Shown piece by piece: positions 8,216 to 18,424 of a stretch of 64,000 nucleotides of DNA; within the stretch, counting starts at the first letter, position 1, and each line of letters starts with the position of its first letter. The stretch is from Streptococcus suis (lineage in GTDB: Bacteria; Bacillota; Bacilli; Lactobacillales; Streptococcaceae): the NCBI GenBank assembly GCA_022354845.1, contig CP031970.1, positions 1,612,001 through 1,676,000 of the forward strand. Reading direction: 5' to 3'. The position numbers were made by a program, and so were the translations under genes. Below the pieces are notes generated by a model. That model was not told where the DNA came from and made no database searches. It was given only the letters and a program-made list of their open reading frames with translations.

Positions 8216-9700
8216 TTAAACACCCAAATATCGTTCTACCTCTGCTTGCATATCTGCAGCTGCAACAACGGTATTGTGGCGAACCGGTGCTGTTTCCAAA
8301 CCATCTACAGCTGGTGGCAAGGCTACACCTGAAATCTCATGTAATTTTGCAAGAGCTTCAAAGTCAGTTAAACCTGACTGACCAGTCACAGCTTCAACCG
8401 CAACCACAGGGAACTTGTACGGACTAGCTGTTGAAGCAATTACTGTTGGAGTCTGATCACCAGTTTGCTGTGCATATTTCTTATAAACTGCAGATGCTAC
8501 AGCCGTATGTGGGTCTTCAATATAGCCTGACTCGTCATAAACACGTTTGATTTCTGCAGCAGTTTCTTCTTCTGTCGCAAAGGCAGCAACAAAGAAAGAT
8601 AAAATATCCGCGTCAGCTCCTTGAATGTCATACTGACCAGCTGTGTTCAAGGCTTCCATCAGCTCCGCTGTTTTGACAGCGTCATTACCAAAGAGGTGGA
8701 AAATCAAACGCTCCAAGTTTGATGAGACCAAAATATCCATAGATGGACTAGTGGTCACGCGGAAAGTACGGTTCTTGTCGTAAACACCAGTTGAGAAGAA
8801 GTCGGTTAGGACATTATTGTCGTTGGAAGCACAGATGAGCTTGCCAACTGGAAGACCGATCTGTTTAGCGTAGTAAGCCGCTAAGATATTCCCAAAATTC
8901 CCTGTCGGAACAGTGAAATTGACCTTGTCGCCCGCCGCAATCTCACCAGTCTTAACCAGCTGAGCGTAGGCATAAACATAGTAAACAATCTGTGGCACTA
9001 AGCGACCGATGTTCATGGAGTTGGCTGATGAAAACTGGAGTTTTTTAGCCGCCAACTTGGCACGAAGATTCTCGTCATTGAACATGTGCTTCACATTAGT
9101 CTGAGCATCGTCAAAGTTACCATCAATAGCCACCACGTGAGTATTAGACCCCGTTTGCGTAGTCATCTGCAATTCTTGGACTTTAGATACCCCGTCGCGT
9201 GGGTAGAAGACGATGATTTGTGTACCTGGTACATCCGCAAAGCCGGCCATAGCAGCCTTACCTGTATCACCTGACGTTGCAGTTAAAATGACAATCTCAT
9301 TTTCCAGACCATGTTTTTTAGCCGCTGTCGTCATCAAATAAGGCAAGATAGACAGGGCCATGTCCTTAAAGGCAATGGTTGAGCCACGGAAAAGTTCCAA
9401 GTTGTACTGACCTTTTAGTTTGATAACTGGGGCAATAGCTGGCGTGTCAAACTTGCTATCGTAGGCATTGTTGATACAGTAGTCCAGCTCATCTGCCGTA
9501 AAATCATCCAAAAAAGCCGACAAAATCAACTTGGCAATTTCTTGATAAGAAGCATCTTTGAGTACAGAAAAATCCAACTCAACCCTTGGCATGGAAATAG
9601 GAGTAAACAACCCACCATCAGTTGCCAACCCTTGTAAAATGGCTTGACTTGCTGATACGGTATTCTTGGCATCACGTGTTGATTGATATACTAATGTCAT
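8216..9700 (-). CDS. thrC: Threonine synthase
   Basis: This 494-aa PLP enzyme converts O-phosphohomoserine to threonine. The PLP lysine lies in FRGSTIAFKDMALSILPYL, and the phosphate-binding loop is ILTATSGDTGKAAMAG. The length fits the larger class of ThrC. GAGGG precedes the ATG. It is monocistronic, with a terminator downstream and a CodY-like box (9742-9756) upstream, so expression should rise when branched-chain amino acids and GTP fall. Confidence 0.97.
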   Translation of the reverse strand: MTLVYQSTRDAKNTVSASQAILQGLATDGGLFTPISMPRVELDFSVLKDASYQEIAKLILSAFLDDFTADELDYCINNAYDSKFDTPAIAPVIKLKGQYNLELFRGSTIAFKDMALSILPYLMTTAAKKHGLENEIVILTATSGDTGKAAMAGFADVPGTQIIVFYPRDGVSKVQELQMTTQTGSNTHVVAIDGNFDDAQTNVKHMFNDENLRAKLAAKKLQFSSANSMNIGRLVPQIVYYVYAYAQLVKTGEIAAGDKVNFTVPTGNFGNILAAYYAKQIGLPVGKLICASNDNNVLTDFFSTGVYDKNRTFRVTTSPSMDILVSSNLERLIFHLFGNDAVKTAELMEALNTAGQYDIQGADADILSFFVAAFATEEETAAEIKRVYDESGYIEDPHTAVASAVYKKYAQQTGDQTPTVIASTASPYKFPVVAVEAVTGQSGLTDFEALAKLHEISGVALPPAVDGLETAPVRHNTVVAAADMQAEVERYLGV

Positions 9701-9741
9701 GGCATCCCTCGTAAAAAATCTATTTTTTCTATTCTACCATA

Positions 9742-9756
9742 AATTGACAGAAAATT
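9742..9756 (-). promoter_or_regulatory. CodY-like box upstream of thrC
   Basis: The minus strand reads AATTTTCTGTCAATT, two mismatches from the CodY consensus AATTTTCWGAAAATT. It lies just upstream of a probable TAGAAT -10 box and 41 bp before the thrC ATG. Regulation is inferred from the motif. Confidence 0.6.
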
Positions 9757-9833
9757 GGCAAGATATGAGAAATAGTTCCTTCATTTACTAGAATTTCTTA
9801 ACATTGTGAGAGTAGCGTAACACGTATTATACC

Positions 9834-9870
9834 AAAAAGACTTGAAACAGATAGTTCCAAGACTTTTTTT
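9834..9870 (-). terminator. Probable bidirectional terminator after amiF
   Basis: AAAAAGACTTG and CAAGACTTTTT pair around a 13-nt loop with one internal A-A mismatch, with T runs on both strands. It lies downstream of amiF. Confidence 0.55.
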
Positions 9871-9912
9871 AGGATCTATAAAAGTATGTTTATCTCTCGA
9901 TTATCTTCTAGT

Positions 9913-10836
9913 TTATATGCCTTCTGAATATTTTGCAAATTCTGCTTTATTTGACCATACAAAATGGCCTGGCTTGATTTCATGCATTTCTGGCCTATCT
10001 ACAGAATAATCATGCATATTTGGGTCATATACTACTAAAGTTTTTTGTCTTTCTAAAATTGGATCCGGAATAGGAACAGCAGATAGTAAGGAACGAGTGT
10101 ATGGATGCAAAGGATTCTTAAACAATTCCTCTGTCTCTGCCACTTCTACAATAACACCTTTATGAATCACTGCAATCCTATCAGAAATAAACCGAACAAC
10201 TGACAAATCATGTGCAATAAAGAGATAAGTTAAGCCCAGTTCTTTTTGCAATCTCTTCAATAAATTTAAGACTTGAGCTCTAACAGACACATCTAATGCA
10301 GAAATCGGTTCATCGGCAATCACCAATTCAGGATTCATCACAAGTGCTCGAGCTATACCTATCCTCTGGCGTTGGCCTCCTGAGAACTCATGAGGAAAGC
10401 GTGTTAAGTGTTCCGCAAGTAGCCCCACTTCTGTCATCATTGACCGAACTTTTGCTTGCCGCTCTTCTTCATTATTAAACAATTTAAAATTGTACAAGCC
10501 CTCAGAGATAATATAGTCTACTGTTGCACGTTCATTCAAACTCGCAGCTGGATCTTGAAAAATCATTTGAATTTTCTTAATTAATTCTCGAGACTTCTCA
10601 TGAGAAATTTTCCCATTTATTTTCTCTCCATTGTAAAGAATATCTCCACCACTTGTTTCATTTAGTCCAATTATCGCACGACCAATCGTTGTCTTACCAG
10701 ACCCCGATTCTCCAACTAAGGAGAATGTTTCTCCACGATTAATAAAGAAATTAGCATTTTTGACAGCTACAAATTTTTTGCGCCCTTCACCGAAAGAAAT
10801 TTCTAAATCTTTGATTTCAACTAATTTTTCAGTCAT
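9913..10836 (-). CDS. amiF: Oligopeptide ABC transporter ATP-binding protein AmiF
   Basis: This 307-aa ATPase subunit powers oligopeptide import; streptococcal AmiF is about 308 aa. It shows Walker [15 protein letters not shown], the signature [16 protein letters not shown], Walker B LVIADEP and the C-terminal OppDF extension ([16 protein letters not shown]) found in peptide-transporter ATPases. GGAGGAAGAA precedes the ATG. It is the last gene of amiACDEF, 9 bp after amiE. Besides nutrition, Ami imports signalling peptides for Rgg- and ComR-type regulators in streptococci. Confidence 0.96.
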   Translation of the reverse strand: MTEKLVEIKDLEISFGEGRKKFVAVKNANFFINRGETFSLVGESGSGKTTIGRAIIGLNETSGGDILYNGEKINGKISHEKSRELIKKIQMIFQDPAASLNERATVDYIISEGLYNFKLFNNEEERQAKVRSMMTEVGLLAEHLTRFPHEFSGGQRQRIGIARALVMNPELVIADEPISALDVSVRAQVLNLLKRLQKELGLTYLFIAHDLSVVRFISDRIAVIHKGVIVEVAETEELFKNPLHPYTRSLLSAVPIPDPILERQKTLVVYDPNMHDYSVDRPEMHEIKPGHFVWSNKAEFAKYSEGI

Positions 10837-10845
10837 TTCTTCCTC

Positions 10846-11910
10846 CTATTTAATATCTTCTACCGACATCTTAGATTTAATTTTTGAATGTAAATCCTGA
10901 ATCACTTCTGGTTTGGCCGCTTTAGGAGCTTCAGGGTGTAATAACCAAGTTTTAGCCCAATGATTTTCTGTAACTTGAAAAATAGGTGGAGATTCTTCAA
11001 AATCAACCTGCATCGCGAATTCAGAACGAGGTGCAAATGCATCTCCTAAGACCGGAGTGAAAAGTGAAGGAGGTGTTCCTGGAATTGAAAAGAGTTCTCC
11101 ATTAGAATTGGCTAACTGAGGAAGACTTGAAAGTAGACTCCATGTATATGGATGTCGAGGGTCATAAAAGATGTCTTCTACGGTTCCAAATTCAATAACT
11201 TCGCCAGCATACATAACAGCAACTTTGTCAGCGATGCTTGCAACAACACCCAAATCATGCGTGATGAAAATTGTTGTAAAATTGTATTCTTTTTGTAATT
11301 CTTTTAATAAGTCTAAAATTTGAGCTTGTATTGTTACATCTAATGCTGTTGTTGGTTCATCACAAATTAATACATCTGGACGGCATGCTAAGGCAATTGC
11401 AATAACAATTCTTTGTCGCATACCACCTGAATATTGAAACGGGTATTCATTGAAACGTTTTTTTGCATCTGGAATACCCACTCGTTCCATATAATTAACC
11501 GCAAGTTCTTTTGCCTCAGAAATTGATTTTCCTTGATGTTTAATGATAACTTCGGTAATTTGGCGGCCAATTGTAACCAAAGGATTAAGACTTGTCATTG
11601 GATCCTGGAAAATAGTTGCAATTTTTGCACCACGTATTTTTTCCCATTCTTCATGTTTTTTTATATCAGTTAATTCTTCTCCACGATAAATAATACTTCC
11701 TGAAGCAATTCGACCATTCTCTTCCAGCATCCCTGTGAAAGTTTTTGTCAAAACTGACTTTCCAGAACCAGACTCCCCTACAATTGCGAGAACCTCTCCC
11801 TCGATTAAATCAATAGAGACATTACGTATAGCTGTCAAAACACGGTCACGAACTTCAAATTCCACGACCACATCTTTTGCGGATAATATTACATTGTTTT
11901 TTTCTGCCAT
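10846..11910 (-). CDS. amiE: Oligopeptide ABC transporter ATP-binding protein AmiE
   Basis: This 354-aa ATPase is the partner of AmiF. It carries Walker A GESGSGKSVLTKTF, Q-loop ATIFQDPMTSLNPL, signature YSGGMRQRIVIAIAL, Walker B VLICDEPTTALD and the OppD-type tail with HPYTWSLLSSLPQL. The length matches streptococcal AmiE (355 aa). GGAGAAAAT precedes the ATG. It lies 9 bp after amiD in the ami operon. Confidence 0.96.
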   Translation of the reverse strand: MAEKNNVILSAKDVVVEFEVRDRVLTAIRNVSIDLIEGEVLAIVGESGSGKSVLTKTFTGMLEENGRIASGSIIYRGEELTDIKKHEEWEKIRGAKIATIFQDPMTSLNPLVTIGRQITEVIIKHQGKSISEAKELAVNYMERVGIPDAKKRFNEYPFQYSGGMRQRIVIAIALACRPDVLICDEPTTALDVTIQAQILDLLKELQKEYNFTTIFITHDLGVVASIADKVAVMYAGEVIEFGTVEDIFYDPRHPYTWSLLSSLPQLANSNGELFSIPGTPPSLFTPVLGDAFAPRSEFAMQVDFEESPPIFQVTENHWAKTWLLHPEAPKAAKPEVIQDLHSKIKSKMSVEDIK

Positions 11911-11919
11911 ATTTTCTCC

Positions 11920-12849
11920 TTATCTATGTGTACGTGGGTCACTTGCATCAGACAAATTTTGTCCAACAATGAAGAGTGATAGCGAAACTAAGATTAACGC
12001 TGTTAAAGGAATCCAAAACAAGTATGGTTTGGTTGTCACATTTTGAGCATATTTAGAAAGCAGTCGACCTAAACTTGGTGTTGTCACAGGGAGCCCTATT
12101 CCAAAGTATGAAAGGAAGGCCTCCATTGAAATATAGCTTGGTAAACTTTGTGAGGCTTGTGTTACTATCACAGATACCAATTGTGGCAATAGGTTTTTTA
12201 CTACTAATTTAAAAGTTGGAGTACCGAGCGTGCGACTAGCCAAATTATATTCCAAATCCCGATATCTCATAATCTGGATCCGGATTGAAAACGCTACACC
12301 AATCCATCCTGTTAAACAAAATGCTAATATCAAATTCCAGAAGCCAGCTCCAAGAGCATATGACATTACAATAAAAATCATTAGTGATGGAATATTTGAT
12401 ATGACATTGTAAATTTCCATCATTATTTTATCAAAAGTCTTTGATACACCCCAGATTCCCCCAAGGATGACACCAACAACAAGGTTAATAACAGTCGCAA
12501 TAAGTGCAATCAAAATTGAATTTCTTGCTCCATACCAAACCCCATCAAATAGAGACTGTCCATTTGCATCAGTTCCGAACCAATACTCGGCATTTGGCCA
12601 ATTATAACGAGCGCTGAAATCATTAATTTTACTTACATCATTGAAATCATAATTTGCAAAAATGGGATAAATAAAACTCATAAGGACGATGGCTACCAAA
12701 ATAATTAACATTACAATGGTTGATTTTTTCTTTAGAAACTGTCGAAATACAGAATTCCAATATGAGTAGGCAGGTGTGTCAATTACCTCCGCGGCAAAAT
12801 CATCACGTTTTACAAATTGAAATTTACTTTTATCAATTGTTGACATCAT
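11920..12849 (-). CDS. amiD: Oligopeptide ABC transporter permease AmiD
   Basis: The protein is a 309-aa membrane permease with an OppC-type N-terminal domain, a first membrane segment near residues 40-62 ([20 protein letters not shown]), and the BPD_transp_1 domain with its EAA loop around [18 protein letters not shown]. The ATG overlaps the amiC stop by 4 bp with GGGGG upstream. It forms the translocation channel together with AmiC. Confidence 0.95.
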   Translation of the reverse strand: MMSTIDKSKFQFVKRDDFAAEVIDTPAYSYWNSVFRQFLKKKSTIVMLIILVAIVLMSFIYPIFANYDFNDVSKINDFSARYNWPNAEYWFGTDANGQSLFDGVWYGARNSILIALIATVINLVVGVILGGIWGVSKTFDKIMMEIYNVISNIPSLMIFIVMSYALGAGFWNLILAFCLTGWIGVAFSIRIQIMRYRDLEYNLASRTLGTPTFKLVVKNLLPQLVSVIVTQASQSLPSYISMEAFLSYFGIGLPVTTPSLGRLLSKYAQNVTTKPYLFWIPLTALILVSLSLFIVGQNLSDASDPRTHR

Positions 12850-14345
12850 TTGCCCCCTTTCACATCAAGTTTTATTCGTGGATCAACTAAAGTCATTAAT
12901 ATATCACCCAATAATAGCGCAAAAATATTGATACCTGCAAATATAAATGATAATGCAACTACCATGCTATTATTGCTAACGTTAATTGAATCAATCAACA
13001 TTTTACCCATCCCAGGAAATGCAAATACTGATTCAGTAAGTGTTGCCCCAACAATTACACCAACAATCGCTGCTGGTACACTATGAATAACTGGGACCAT
13101 CGCATTTCTAAAAATATGTGTTCGTGAAATTTCAGATTCAGATAATCCTTTCGCTCTTGCAAAACGCACATAATCGCTATTTTGTAAATCAATAAAGTAA
13201 CGACGTATCCAAATTGCTGTCCAAGGTGTACTTAATAATCCTAATAAAACAGCAGGAAATAGGTATGACCTCGGATCAGAAGCACCAAGGACTGGAAAAG
13301 TATCAGGTAGATTAAAAATCTGACCAAAAGCAAATCTGAATATATAAATGAATGCAAGACTAGGAAGTGCCATTAGGAAACTAAAAATCGCTGTTGTAAC
13401 AACATCAAAACCTCTATTTTTAAATCTTGCCATAAGTATTCCCAATGGAATACCAAGTATATATGTTATAAATACACTAATTAGCCCAATTATTGAAGAG
13501 TTGACTATCATAGATGGATCTTTATATCGACTCTTTGTTGCAGTATATGGATCATCTCCAAAATTTGCTTTATCCTTGGCATCTGCAACACTCGGTGACT
13601 TATAGGTTCTGCTATAGATATTAATAGACGATTTCTTTACTTCACCAGTTGGGAAAGTCACATCTGTTGAGTTTGTTTTCCCCTGACCATTTGTTAAAAC
13701 GTCAAGTACTTCAACATTTGCATATGTTGGATAGGATACACCAAGGTTTAGATTGACAAAATTTTGATGAATAAATGGAAATTGTGAGTTAAAGTAAAGC
13801 AGATACTTATGTTCAGTCCCAGAACCCACAAGTGACCAACCAATTGCAGGATCATTTTCAAAGCGAATGTAACGTTCTAAATCAGGATTTTCCGGGTCTT
13901 GAACCTTATTGATATGATCAAACTCGAACATATTTCCATAGAAATCAATTACTCGCTCATAAATCGGTATTTCTCGAGTCGCATAAAAAGACTGGCTTCC
14001 CTCAAATTGATGAAGTACCCAGTTTTTTCCTAGCTCGACGACATACTCTTCGTATATTTTTTTATTAGTATCTGTAGGTTCTACAGTCACACTACTATCA
14101 ACCTCAACAGTTGCTTCTTGTAACTCTTTAGGATTTAGATATTCAATATAACCCATTTTCTCATAGACAGTATTGACATAGTCAGTCTTACTGTCCGGAT
14201 CCTTAGCCATTTTAGTGTATGTCGCATCCTTTTCAAAAATTTTCTTTCTAGGAACCATTGTATAAATGATCGAATAGATCAAAGTGGTAACCATAAAAAG
14301 AGAGAATAACGAACGTAGGACACGTTTGAAAACATACTTTTTCAT
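12846..14345 (-). CDS. amiC: Oligopeptide ABC transporter permease AmiC
   Basis: At 499 aa this is the long AmiC-type permease (pneumococcal AmiC is 498 aa), not a standard OppB of about 310 aa. The extra length is a large extracytoplasmic loop between the first membrane segment ([20 protein letters not shown]) and the conserved permease core, whose EAA-type motif is [20 protein letters not shown]. It starts 77 bp after amiA, behind an attenuator-like hairpin, and is translationally coupled to amiD. Confidence 0.95.
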   Translation of the reverse strand: MKKYVFKRVLRSLFSLFMVTTLIYSIIYTMVPRKKIFEKDATYTKMAKDPDSKTDYVNTVYEKMGYIEYLNPKELQEATVEVDSSVTVEPTDTNKKIYEEYVVELGKNWVLHQFEGSQSFYATREIPIYERVIDFYGNMFEFDHINKVQDPENPDLERYIRFENDPAIGWSLVGSGTEHKYLLYFNSQFPFIHQNFVNLNLGVSYPTYANVEVLDVLTNGQGKTNSTDVTFPTGEVKKSSINIYSRTYKSPSVADAKDKANFGDDPYTATKSRYKDPSMIVNSSIIGLISVFITYILGIPLGILMARFKNRGFDVVTTAIFSFLMALPSLAFIYIFRFAFGQIFNLPDTFPVLGASDPRSYLFPAVLLGLLSTPWTAIWIRRYFIDLQNSDYVRFARAKGLSESEISRTHIFRNAMVPVIHSVPAAIVGVIVGATLTESVFAFPGMGKMLIDSINVSNNSMVVALSFIFAGINIFALLLGDILMTLVDPRIKLDVKGGK

Positions 14346-14369
14346 TTAGTTTTTTCCTCTCCAAATTTC

Positions 14370-14421
14370 AAAAGAACCTTCTCCAAACACAGTAGAGAAA
14401 GTCCTCTTGAAAAAGTTCTTT
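14370..14421 (-). terminator. Attenuator-like hairpin between amiA and amiC
   Basis: On the minus transcript 14409-14421 and 14370-14382 pair over 13 bp (two G-U pairs) and are followed by UUUUG. Its position directly after the binding-protein gene suggests partial termination, giving more AmiA than transporter subunits. The stoichiometry effect is inference. Confidence 0.55.
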
Positions 14422-14422
14422 A

Positions 14423-16390
14423 TTATTCTACATGGTTAGCAAGTTTTTCTTGCGCTTTAGCATTTGACTCAGCTTTTTCTTTTAACCATTTTTCACGCTT
14501 AGCATAAACATCTTCTGCCTTGTTTACTTCAGTGCCCACTTCCATATATTTGTAGAATGAGCCACCGCCTTTGATACCAATATCAGACACAGATGCTGTG
14601 TAAGGAATAACCTTAGATACACTAGGAGAACCGCCTAATGACATATACGGGATTACAATCGCGCTATCAGTTAACCAAGCTTGAGCTTCGGCATATTTTT
14701 CATATCGTTTTACAACATCAAGTTTTTCATCAGAAGCTTCTTTAAGAAGCGCGTCGTATTTGTCTAGCCCAACTGTTTTAATCACATCAGTCGTACTTGA
14801 ATCAACACCCAACTTGCTAGTCATCGCACCAGATGTTGTTTCTAATATATCAAGGTAGGTAGACGGATCTTGGTAGTCAGGACCCCATCCACTGTATGTA
14901 ATGTCATAATCATTTTGATCCGGTGTTTCAGTGTAGAAAGCTGCGTTTGTAAACGTATCTGTATCCATCATCTGAAGATCAATTACAATATTTTCAGTGC
15001 CCAATGCTGCTTCAACAGACTGTTTCAAAGAAGCAGCTTGTTGTGTACTAACCTCACTACTTTGGTTAACCGGCATATCTAAGTGAATAGGGAATTCAAC
15101 ACCTTCAGCAGAAAGAGTTTGTTTTGCTTTTTCAAATTCAACTTTTGCCTTATCAACATTGTAAAGACCATTTTGAGCGTCAGAAAAATCTACATCTGCC
15201 CACTCATCTCCATATGAAATTACTTTTTCACTTACTAAATCACCAAATGATTTTTCGCCTGCACTTACAAAAGTAGGAGGAACCATCAAGTTGCGTAATG
15301 GCTTATCTGCAGCGTCCTCACCAACTGATTGTGCTAAGTAATCTTGGCGGTTAAATGCGAAAGTTAAGGCTTGACGAAAATCTTTATTTAATAATGCTTT
15401 TCTAGCTGATTCTTTCTGAACATCTGTTGTTTTTGCAGTATGACCATAGTTTGAACGATTTAAGTTCAAAGTAGTGAAATATACTACTGCATCTTGAAGG
15501 CTATAAGTGATGTTATCAGCATATTGCTCTTTAACAGATGAATAGCTAGAAGAATTTGGATATACTCGAGCATTAGAATAGATTCCATCCGTGAAGCCCC
15601 TTACCAAAGATTCTGGATCTTGCCCATCATAATATGTTAACTTAACATTCTCAATTTTAACATTGTCAGCATCCCAGTAGTTTTCATTCTTTGTATATTC
15701 AAGTGAAGATTTAGATGTCATTGCACTAATAAAGTATGCACCATTGTAAAGAATTCCATCTGGCTCTACTTTACCAAAGTCCTCACCTTTTGATTCTAAG
15801 AATTCCGCATTTACAGGCAACATGATTGACATGGTTAACTTTGAGTTCCAATATGGTTCTGGATGGCTCAAAGTATACTCAACAGTACGGTCATCTAAAG
15901 CCTTAACACCAACAGTTTCAAAGTCACTTGTTTTACCGTTAACATAGTCATCTAAACCTGCAATTGAATCTTGGATAATATATAAACCTTCAGACTGTGT
16001 ATCCACAGCATGTTTAATAGCTGTTACAAAGTCATTTGCTGTCACGTCAGCATATTCTTCACCTTCAGCTGTATACCATTTTACGCCCTCACGAAGAGTA
16101 TAAGTATATGTTAAACCATCTTTTGAAACCTTCCAATCTTCAGCAAGAGAGGGGATTATGTTACCGAACTTGTCATTCTCTAACAAACCATCCACCATAT
16201 TAGTAACAATATCAGAAACTTGCTGACGGTTAAAAGCAATGTAATCTAAAGAAGTTGGATCTTCAGTATAAACATAAGAATAAGTTGTACTAGTTTCAGA
16301 ATTTGAGTTAGAATTTGAACCACATGCAACCAAGAACGAGGCTGACAGCAGAGTGATTCCTGCTAATGCAAACAATTTATTTCGTTTCAT
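14423..16390 (-). CDS. amiA: Oligopeptide-binding lipoprotein AmiA
   Basis: This extracytoplasmic peptide-binding lipoprotein belongs to the SBP_bac_5 family. From the ATG at 16390 the signal peptide is MKRNKLFALAGITLLSASFL followed by the lipobox VAC, with the lipidated Cys at residue 23. The mature part has the expected family elements (DPTSLDYIAFNRQQ; YTYTLREGVKWYTAEGEEYA). The length of 655 aa matches AmiA (659 aa in pneumococcus). I prefer 16390 because GGAG lies 7 bases upstream; the GTG at 16396 is too close to it. It heads the amiACDEF operon and faces dacA divergently. Confidence 0.96.
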   Translation of the reverse strand: MKRNKLFALAGITLLSASFLVACGSNSNSNSETSTTYSYVYTEDPTSLDYIAFNRQQVSDIVTNMVDGLLENDKFGNIIPSLAEDWKVSKDGLTYTYTLREGVKWYTAEGEEYADVTANDFVTAIKHAVDTQSEGLYIIQDSIAGLDDYVNGKTSDFETVGVKALDDRTVEYTLSHPEPYWNSKLTMSIMLPVNAEFLESKGEDFGKVEPDGILYNGAYFISAMTSKSSLEYTKNENYWDADNVKIENVKLTYYDGQDPESLVRGFTDGIYSNARVYPNSSSYSSVKEQYADNITYSLQDAVVYFTTLNLNRSNYGHTAKTTDVQKESARKALLNKDFRQALTFAFNRQDYLAQSVGEDAADKPLRNLMVPPTFVSAGEKSFGDLVSEKVISYGDEWADVDFSDAQNGLYNVDKAKVEFEKAKQTLSAEGVEFPIHLDMPVNQSSEVSTQQAASLKQSVEAALGTENIVIDLQMMDTDTFTNAAFYTETPDQNDYDITYSGWGPDYQDPSTYLDILETTSGAMTSKLGVDSSTTDVIKTVGLDKYDALLKEASDEKLDVVKRYEKYAEAQAWLTDSAIVIPYMSLGGSPSVSKVIPYTASVSDIGIKGGGSFYKYMEVGTEVNKAEDVYAKREKWLKEKAESNAKAQEKLANHVE

Positions 16391-16605
16391 ATACACACTC
16401 CATTTTGTATTATTTAATAAGCTTACGCCTATTATTATACAGAATATAATACCATTTTTTTCACTAAAAAGAAAGTCTTTTTTTTTTGAAAATTTTACAA
16501 AAAAAAGAGTTTTCAGTATTTTCTAATCTTTTTCTATATATTTTCAGATTTTTTCTCACAATTCTTGTGATATAATGGTAAAGAAATGAGGTTAAAGGAT
16601 TCATA

Positions 16606-17847
16606 ATGCGTAAATTATTTTTAACACTGCTAACTATGTTCACTCTTTTTCTTGGCATCACCCCTGTACTTGCTGAGGATTTTTCAGTAGCTGCCAAACA
16701 TGCTATTGCAGTAGAAGTTTCAACAGGCAAGGTTTTATATGAACAAGATTCCCAAACACCTGCTAGTATTGCTTCCATCAGTAAGTTGCTGAGTGTTTAC
16801 TTGGTTTATGAGGCTTTAGAAAAAGGGGAGATTCAATTAGATACTATGGTGGATATATCAGACTATCCATATAGCTTAACTGCCAATACAGAATTGAGTA
16901 ATGTAAACCTTGATGCCCGCTCTTATTCTGTCAGCGATTTGCTGAATGCATCTCTGATTACTTCTTCTAATAGTGCGATTATTGCTTTAGCTGAGAAAAT
17001 TGCTGGTAGCGAAGCTGCGTTTGTTGATAAAATGAAAGCCAAAGTTGCCGAATGGGGAATCACTGATGCAACGATAGTCAATACTTCTGGTCTTGACAAT
17101 TCTGACTTAGGGGAGAATATCTACCCTGGTTCAAAACCTGATGACTCCAATCAATTTTCAGCTTTAGACGTAGCAATTATTGCAAGACGTCTAATTCTGG
17201 ACTATCCCCAAGTCTTAAATATCACTTCATTGAATGCCTACGATTTTGGTGGATATACCTACTATAGTACAAATCAAATGCTTAGCGAGGGGACTCACGC
17301 TCGTGGTGGTGTTGATGGTTTGAAAACTGGTACTTCTAATTCAGCTGGATCAAGTTTTGTAGCCACGACAACTCAAGCCAATATGAGAATTATTACAGTG
17401 GTACTAAATGCTACTGATGGGTTGACAAATTCAGATAATCGCTTTGTAGAAACAAATAACCTGATGAATTATGTCTATAATAATTACTCAGCTATTACTC
17501 TCGTAAAAAAAGGGGAAGCTTTTGAGAATAGCTCTGTTAAACTATTCAATGGTACTAAAGCATCCAGTCCTGCCGTTGCAACCGCCGACTTACTTGCTAT
17601 TCAAAAGAATACCTCTGAACAACCTGTTACTGCCACTTTCACCTCTAATCAGACTGAATTTGATGCACCTATCACGTCTGGAACTGTTGTGGGGCAACTA
17701 AAAATTGTTGATAACGATTTAATAGGTGTAGGCTATCTTGACAACATAGCCCAAATTGATATGGCAATACCAACTACAATCAAGACAGCTCCTTGGCCAG
17801 TCTCTTGGTGGAATCAATTTGTGAGATATGTCAATGAAAAATTATAA
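16606..17847 (+). CDS. dacA: D-alanyl-D-alanine carboxypeptidase (PBP3-type)
   Basis: This 413-aa secreted or membrane-associated low-molecular-mass penicillin-binding protein trims the terminal D-Ala of peptidoglycan stem peptides. It has a signal peptide (LFLTLLTMFTLFLGITPVLA, cleaved before EDF). The catalytic motifs are SISK (SxxK), SSN in LITSSNSAIIALAEK and KTGTS in GVDGLKTGTSNSAGS. The C-terminal PBP5-type domain ends in a short amphipathic helix (WWNQFVRYVNEKL), the usual membrane anchor. An extended -10 (TGATATAAT, near 16567-16575) precedes it. Confidence 0.96.
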   Translation: MRKLFLTLLTMFTLFLGITPVLAEDFSVAAKHAIAVEVSTGKVLYEQDSQTPASIASISKLLSVYLVYEALEKGEIQLDTMVDISDYPYSLTANTELSNVNLDARSYSVSDLLNASLITSSNSAIIALAEKIAGSEAAFVDKMKAKVAEWGITDATIVNTSGLDNSDLGENIYPGSKPDDSNQFSALDVAIIARRLILDYPQVLNITSLNAYDFGGYTYYSTNQMLSEGTHARGGVDGLKTGTSNSAGSSFVATTTQANMRIITVVLNATDGLTNSDNRFVETNNLMNYVYNNYSAITLVKKGEAFENSSVKLFNGTKASSPAVATADLLAIQKNTSEQPVTATFTSNQTEFDAPITSGTVVGQLKIVDNDLIGVGYLDNIAQIDMAIPTTIKTAPWPVSWWNQFVRYVNEKL

Positions 17848-17900
17848 TCATTTTAAAATGGGGATGCTCATTTTTCAACATACTTTGAAACAATTCGTAT

Positions 17901-17957
17901 AAAAAAACGCATAAACCATCGTTCTTTCATAGAACAGGTGATTTTATGCGTTTTTTT
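17901..17957 (+). terminator. Strong bidirectional terminator after dacA
   Basis: A 15-bp perfect stem (17901-17915 with 17943-17957) begins with A7 and ends with T7, and encloses a small inner hairpin (GTTCT/AGAAC). It ends dacA and can also stop minus-strand readthrough from the suf side. Confidence 0.85.
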
Positions 17958-17962
17958 ATTAT

Positions 17963-18378
17963 GAGCGACTCCCGTCGCTCCATATTTCCTACTTCCTTGG
18001 CGGGAGTTCCTGCGGAACTCATTATTACATATCGCTTCCTTACAGGAAGCGACGTCAGTAGGATAACATAGTCTCCCAGACTATGTTATTTATAGAGAAG
18101 AGCGATTTCCATCGCTCCCTATCTCCCACCTCGGTTGGAGAGAGTTTCTACGAAACTCCTAGCTACATATCGTTTTCTTACAGAAAACGACGAGCGTGGA
18201 AGGTAACAATTCCATTCGTCAATTTATAAAGAAGAGCGACTGCCGTCGCTCCCTATTTCCTACTTCAGTGGGGAGTTTGACGGGCTTGAACAGCTTTAAA
18301 GCTGTTTGAGTCACAAGGTTATCTGAATTACAAAGAAGAGCGACTTCCGTCGCTCCTTATCTCCAACCTCGGTTGGAG
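17963..18378. repeat. Tandem hairpin array (four units, first two about 135 bp)
   Basis: Four units each start with a GAGCGAY/RTCGCTC hairpin at 17963-17980, 18100-18117, 18234-18251 and 18338-18355. The first two units also share hairpins GAGTTYC/GRAACTC (18004-18020, 18142-18158) and an 8-bp stem closed by TAC (18033-18051, 18171-18189). Stem bases differ between units as compensated pairs. An extra stem lies at about 18065-18087. No reading frame of note lies here. It fills the convergent gap between dacA and sufB. Confidence 0.8.
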
Positions 18379-18379
18379 A

Positions 18380-18422
18380 TTTTTTGGCTTTTAGCAAACT
18401 CATGTTTGCTAAATTGCCAAAA
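18380..18422 (-). terminator. Terminator hairpin of the suf operon
   Basis: A long interrupted stem (TTTTTGGC and TTAGCAAAC arms pairing with GTTTGCTAA and GCCAAAAA) lies directly at the sufB stop codon. It is palindromic, so T runs appear on both strands. Confidence 0.6.
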
Positions 18423-18424
18423 AT

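Noticed and set aside
17963..18378. CRISPR array
   Set aside because: Repeats are palindromic and vary in pairs, spacers are themselves hairpins and no cas genes are near.
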